Below, one piece after another: positions 62,801 to 64,000 of a stretch of DNA of 64,000 bases; the first letter of the stretch is position 1, and each line of letters opens with the position of its first letter. Both the position numbers and the translations under genes were made by a program. This DNA comes from Sitta carolinensis (lineage: Eukaryota; Chordata; Aves; Passeriformes; Sittidae), in assembly GCA_032173965.1 (NCBI GenBank), contig CM063284.1, positions 132,237,125-132,301,124 on the forward strand. The letters are read 5' to 3'. The notes beneath the pieces were generated by a model, which was given only the letters and a program-made list of their open reading frames with translations, made no database searches and was not told the origin of the DNA.

Positions 62801-63421
62801 CAAGATTAGAATCCTCAGGTTCTGAAGCGCTCATTGTCAGAGGTTTGTAACCTTCATCTTTTGGAGAATCTGCACCAGTTTGTGAAAGCTTTTCTTCAGA
62901 GCTCAAAACACAAGAGAATATTTTTTTTCTGATGCTTCCTGAAGAACTAGGCTGTCTTTCACAGCGCCCTACAGTTGTGCCAGCTTCAACAGTCTTGGGT
63001 AAAAGCAGCCTCCTGTGTAGTGAGGAGCCTTTTCTGCTTGATTTTGGAGTTTCAAAAAATCTGCACTTCTATTTGCTTCTCTTTCATCTGATAAGGAGAT
63101 AGAATTCAATTCTTTTTCAATAGATGGTGACCTGGGAAAGAAGGCACTTGGATGTATGTGCTCAGAATGCTCTTGTAACAATGATACACTTGTTACACTC
63201 GGTGCTTTTCCACCTTCTGTGTCAGGTTCTTTTTCTGATGCATTGCATCTGCTGTCCAGAAATGTTGAAGTGCAACATGTGTCTTTTAAATTTGAGTATT
63301 TTAAGTTGCTCCTGCGAGGTGTTAATCTATTTCTTTTAAGAATATTGAACCTCACTGGATGACTGTCTGACATCTTCTGCTTGACACTTTGACTTTGTAA
63401 ATGGAGATACCACTGTTGTTT
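59597..63421 (-). CDS. FBXO43: FBXO43 (EMI2/ERP1), F-box meiotic APC/C inhibitor
   Basis: Gene-level entry for four exons: 61897-63421 (start codon at 63373), 60955-61057, 59936-60121 and 59597-59845. EMI2 inhibits the anaphase-promoting complex and holds vertebrate eggs at metaphase of meiosis II; it also acts in male meiosis. Visible parts after restoring one base are an N-terminal regulatory region with [20 protein letters not shown] and RRLSTLREL (phospho-regulation area), the F-box-type region near residues 460-520, and a zinc-binding region at 603-644 with spacing C-x2-C-x14-C-x4-C-x4-C-x2-C-x4-H-x4-C. The tail ends NLKRL, with the Arg-Leu end that contacts APC/C. Predicted length is 671 residues against about 708 in human. 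The start frame is broken at 63054-63059. Confidence 0.96.
59936..60121 (-). CDS. FBXO43: FBXO43 coding exon (linker between F-box and zinc-binding region)
   Basis: 186 bp, 62 codons, phase 0 at both ends. Acceptor TAAATAACAG|GAATAT, donor ATGAAA|GTAGGT. It encodes [20 protein letters not shown], then QARTPIL and further to RQEQYMK, matching mammalian EDAATRLQLLNRSALRSVQAQAR. Confidence 0.97.
60145..60179. repeat. C11-A24 homopolymer pair
   Basis: C11 at 60145-60155 followed by A24 at 60156-60179. In FBXO43 sense it reads T24 then G11, ending 22 bases before the acceptor AG. Confidence 0.9.
60276..60297. repeat. (TA)n microsatellite
   Basis: About ten TA units in the same FBXO43 intron. Confidence 0.85.
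60955..61057 (-). CDS. FBXO43: FBXO43 coding exon (end of F-box region)
   Basis: 103 bp, entered in phase 2 and left in phase 0. Acceptor TTTTAATTGTTCCAG, donor GCTCGG|GTAAGA. It encodes [20 protein letters not shown], then [14 protein letters not shown]. The WKVS-NWREI-VQD motif is characteristic of the EMI1/EMI2 F-box region. Confidence 0.98.
61058..61896 (-). other. FBXO43: FBXO43 intron after the large coding exon
   Basis: 839 bp, donor GTAAGT, with a short (TG)n run near 61865-61879. No other feature recognised. Confidence 0.5.
61897..63421 (-). CDS. FBXO43: FBXO43 large coding exon with start codon and an internal frameshift
   Basis: Acceptor TTATTGTTTGTTTCAG at 63422; donor TGCAG|GTAAGT. 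The start codon at 63371-63373 begins [10 protein letters not shown] and continues to [19 protein letters not shown], parallel to mammalian NSKYSTFRDFCSTSSFQDS. The frame runs to codon 105 and then, after the A6 run at 63054-63059, the conserved protein continues in a different frame: [11 protein letters not shown], then [48 protein letters not shown] and [20 protein letters not shown]. Reading on without a shift gives a stop at 62969-62971 after 134 residues. One more base in the homopolymer restores a single 492-codon frame. Confidence 0.95.
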
Positions 63422-64000
63422 CTGAAACAAACAATAAAAGTAGTCAGCAAAACCCCCTCAGATTAGAAAGAAAGCCTTGTGTAAGTCTATCAAGATAACA
63501 GTCATAACAAAAGTATTGTCGTTAGTCTCAGTAGAAACAGTGCTTATACATAAATACAAAAGTAGATGGTTAGAATGAGTGATTAAAATGCATATTATAC
63601 TGTGAGGCAAATGAAATATACAGCCAGTTAGCTAATTGACCTGGCAGTCCTCATCTGTGGAAAAGCACTTCAAATAAGCAACACAGCAATTAGAGGCTCA
63701 TCGGTGCTGAAATTGGCAACAGAACTCCCAATCTTTCCAGTAGAGCCAAGATTTTTATTAGCACTTTTAATGATTCATCCAACAACAGTTCAGTACTCAA
63801 GAACGAGCAGAAGGTCTGGTAACAGGTGAGTTTAGACAAAAGGCATTTTATCCTTAAGTAAAATAAGAGGATTAATCAAAGTTACAAGTCTCTAAGTCTC
63901 CCTTATTTAGATCCCTAGAGTCCCCAGAGGGAATGAATTTGACCTCCAGTTACAAGCGAAAAGTGCTTTTTTATCTGCCTTAACATTTATGTGTTATCTT
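63422..64000 (-). other. FBXO43: FBXO43 5' intron (partial)
   Basis: Upstream of the acceptor at 63422. A 5' non-coding exon and promoter are expected at higher coordinates; I do not see a convincing exon or CpG island before the window ends. Confidence 0.5.

Overview
The window looks like nuclear DNA of a bird, or less likely another sauropsid. It has several CR1 LINE copies, including 5'-truncated 3' ends with the typical sauropsid CR1 tail. The two genes have many small exons with canonical splice sites and quite short introns. The DNA is AT-rich apart from one CpG island. I see no bacterial, phage or CRISPR features.

Two genes are present, both read from the minus strand. RGS22 (regulator of G-protein signalling 22) fills about positions 1-46300. 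I could chain 20 confident coding exons plus one tentative 39-bp exon from the start codon at 46297 down to 423. Splice phases agree throughout, except for a one-base disruption inside the 626-bp eighth exon. Together they code for about 1034 residues. The remaining C-terminal part, including most of the last RGS domain, lies left of the window. The start codon sits in a CpG island carrying a 39-bp, seven-copy GC-rich minisatellite and an upstream ORF.

Positions 46735-59596 are intergenic, with one CR1 copy and simple repeats. FBXO43 (EMI2/ERP1, the meiotic APC/C inhibitor) lies at 59597-63421 in four visible exons: the long exon with the start codon, two small exons finishing the F-box region and linker, and the exon with the zinc-binding region and the C-terminal Arg-Leu tail. 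Its reading frame is broken by one base at a run of six A (six T in the gene's sense). Restoring that base gives 671 codons. The order RGS22-FBXO43, same strand, matches the vertebrate arrangement I recall (human 8q22).

No wholly new system was found. The most interesting points are the minisatellite with its upstream ORF before the RGS22 start, the single-base disruptions in both genes (assembly error, polymorphism or true change), the tentative RGS22 micro-exon, and a perfect 16-bp inverted repeat in the intergenic region.
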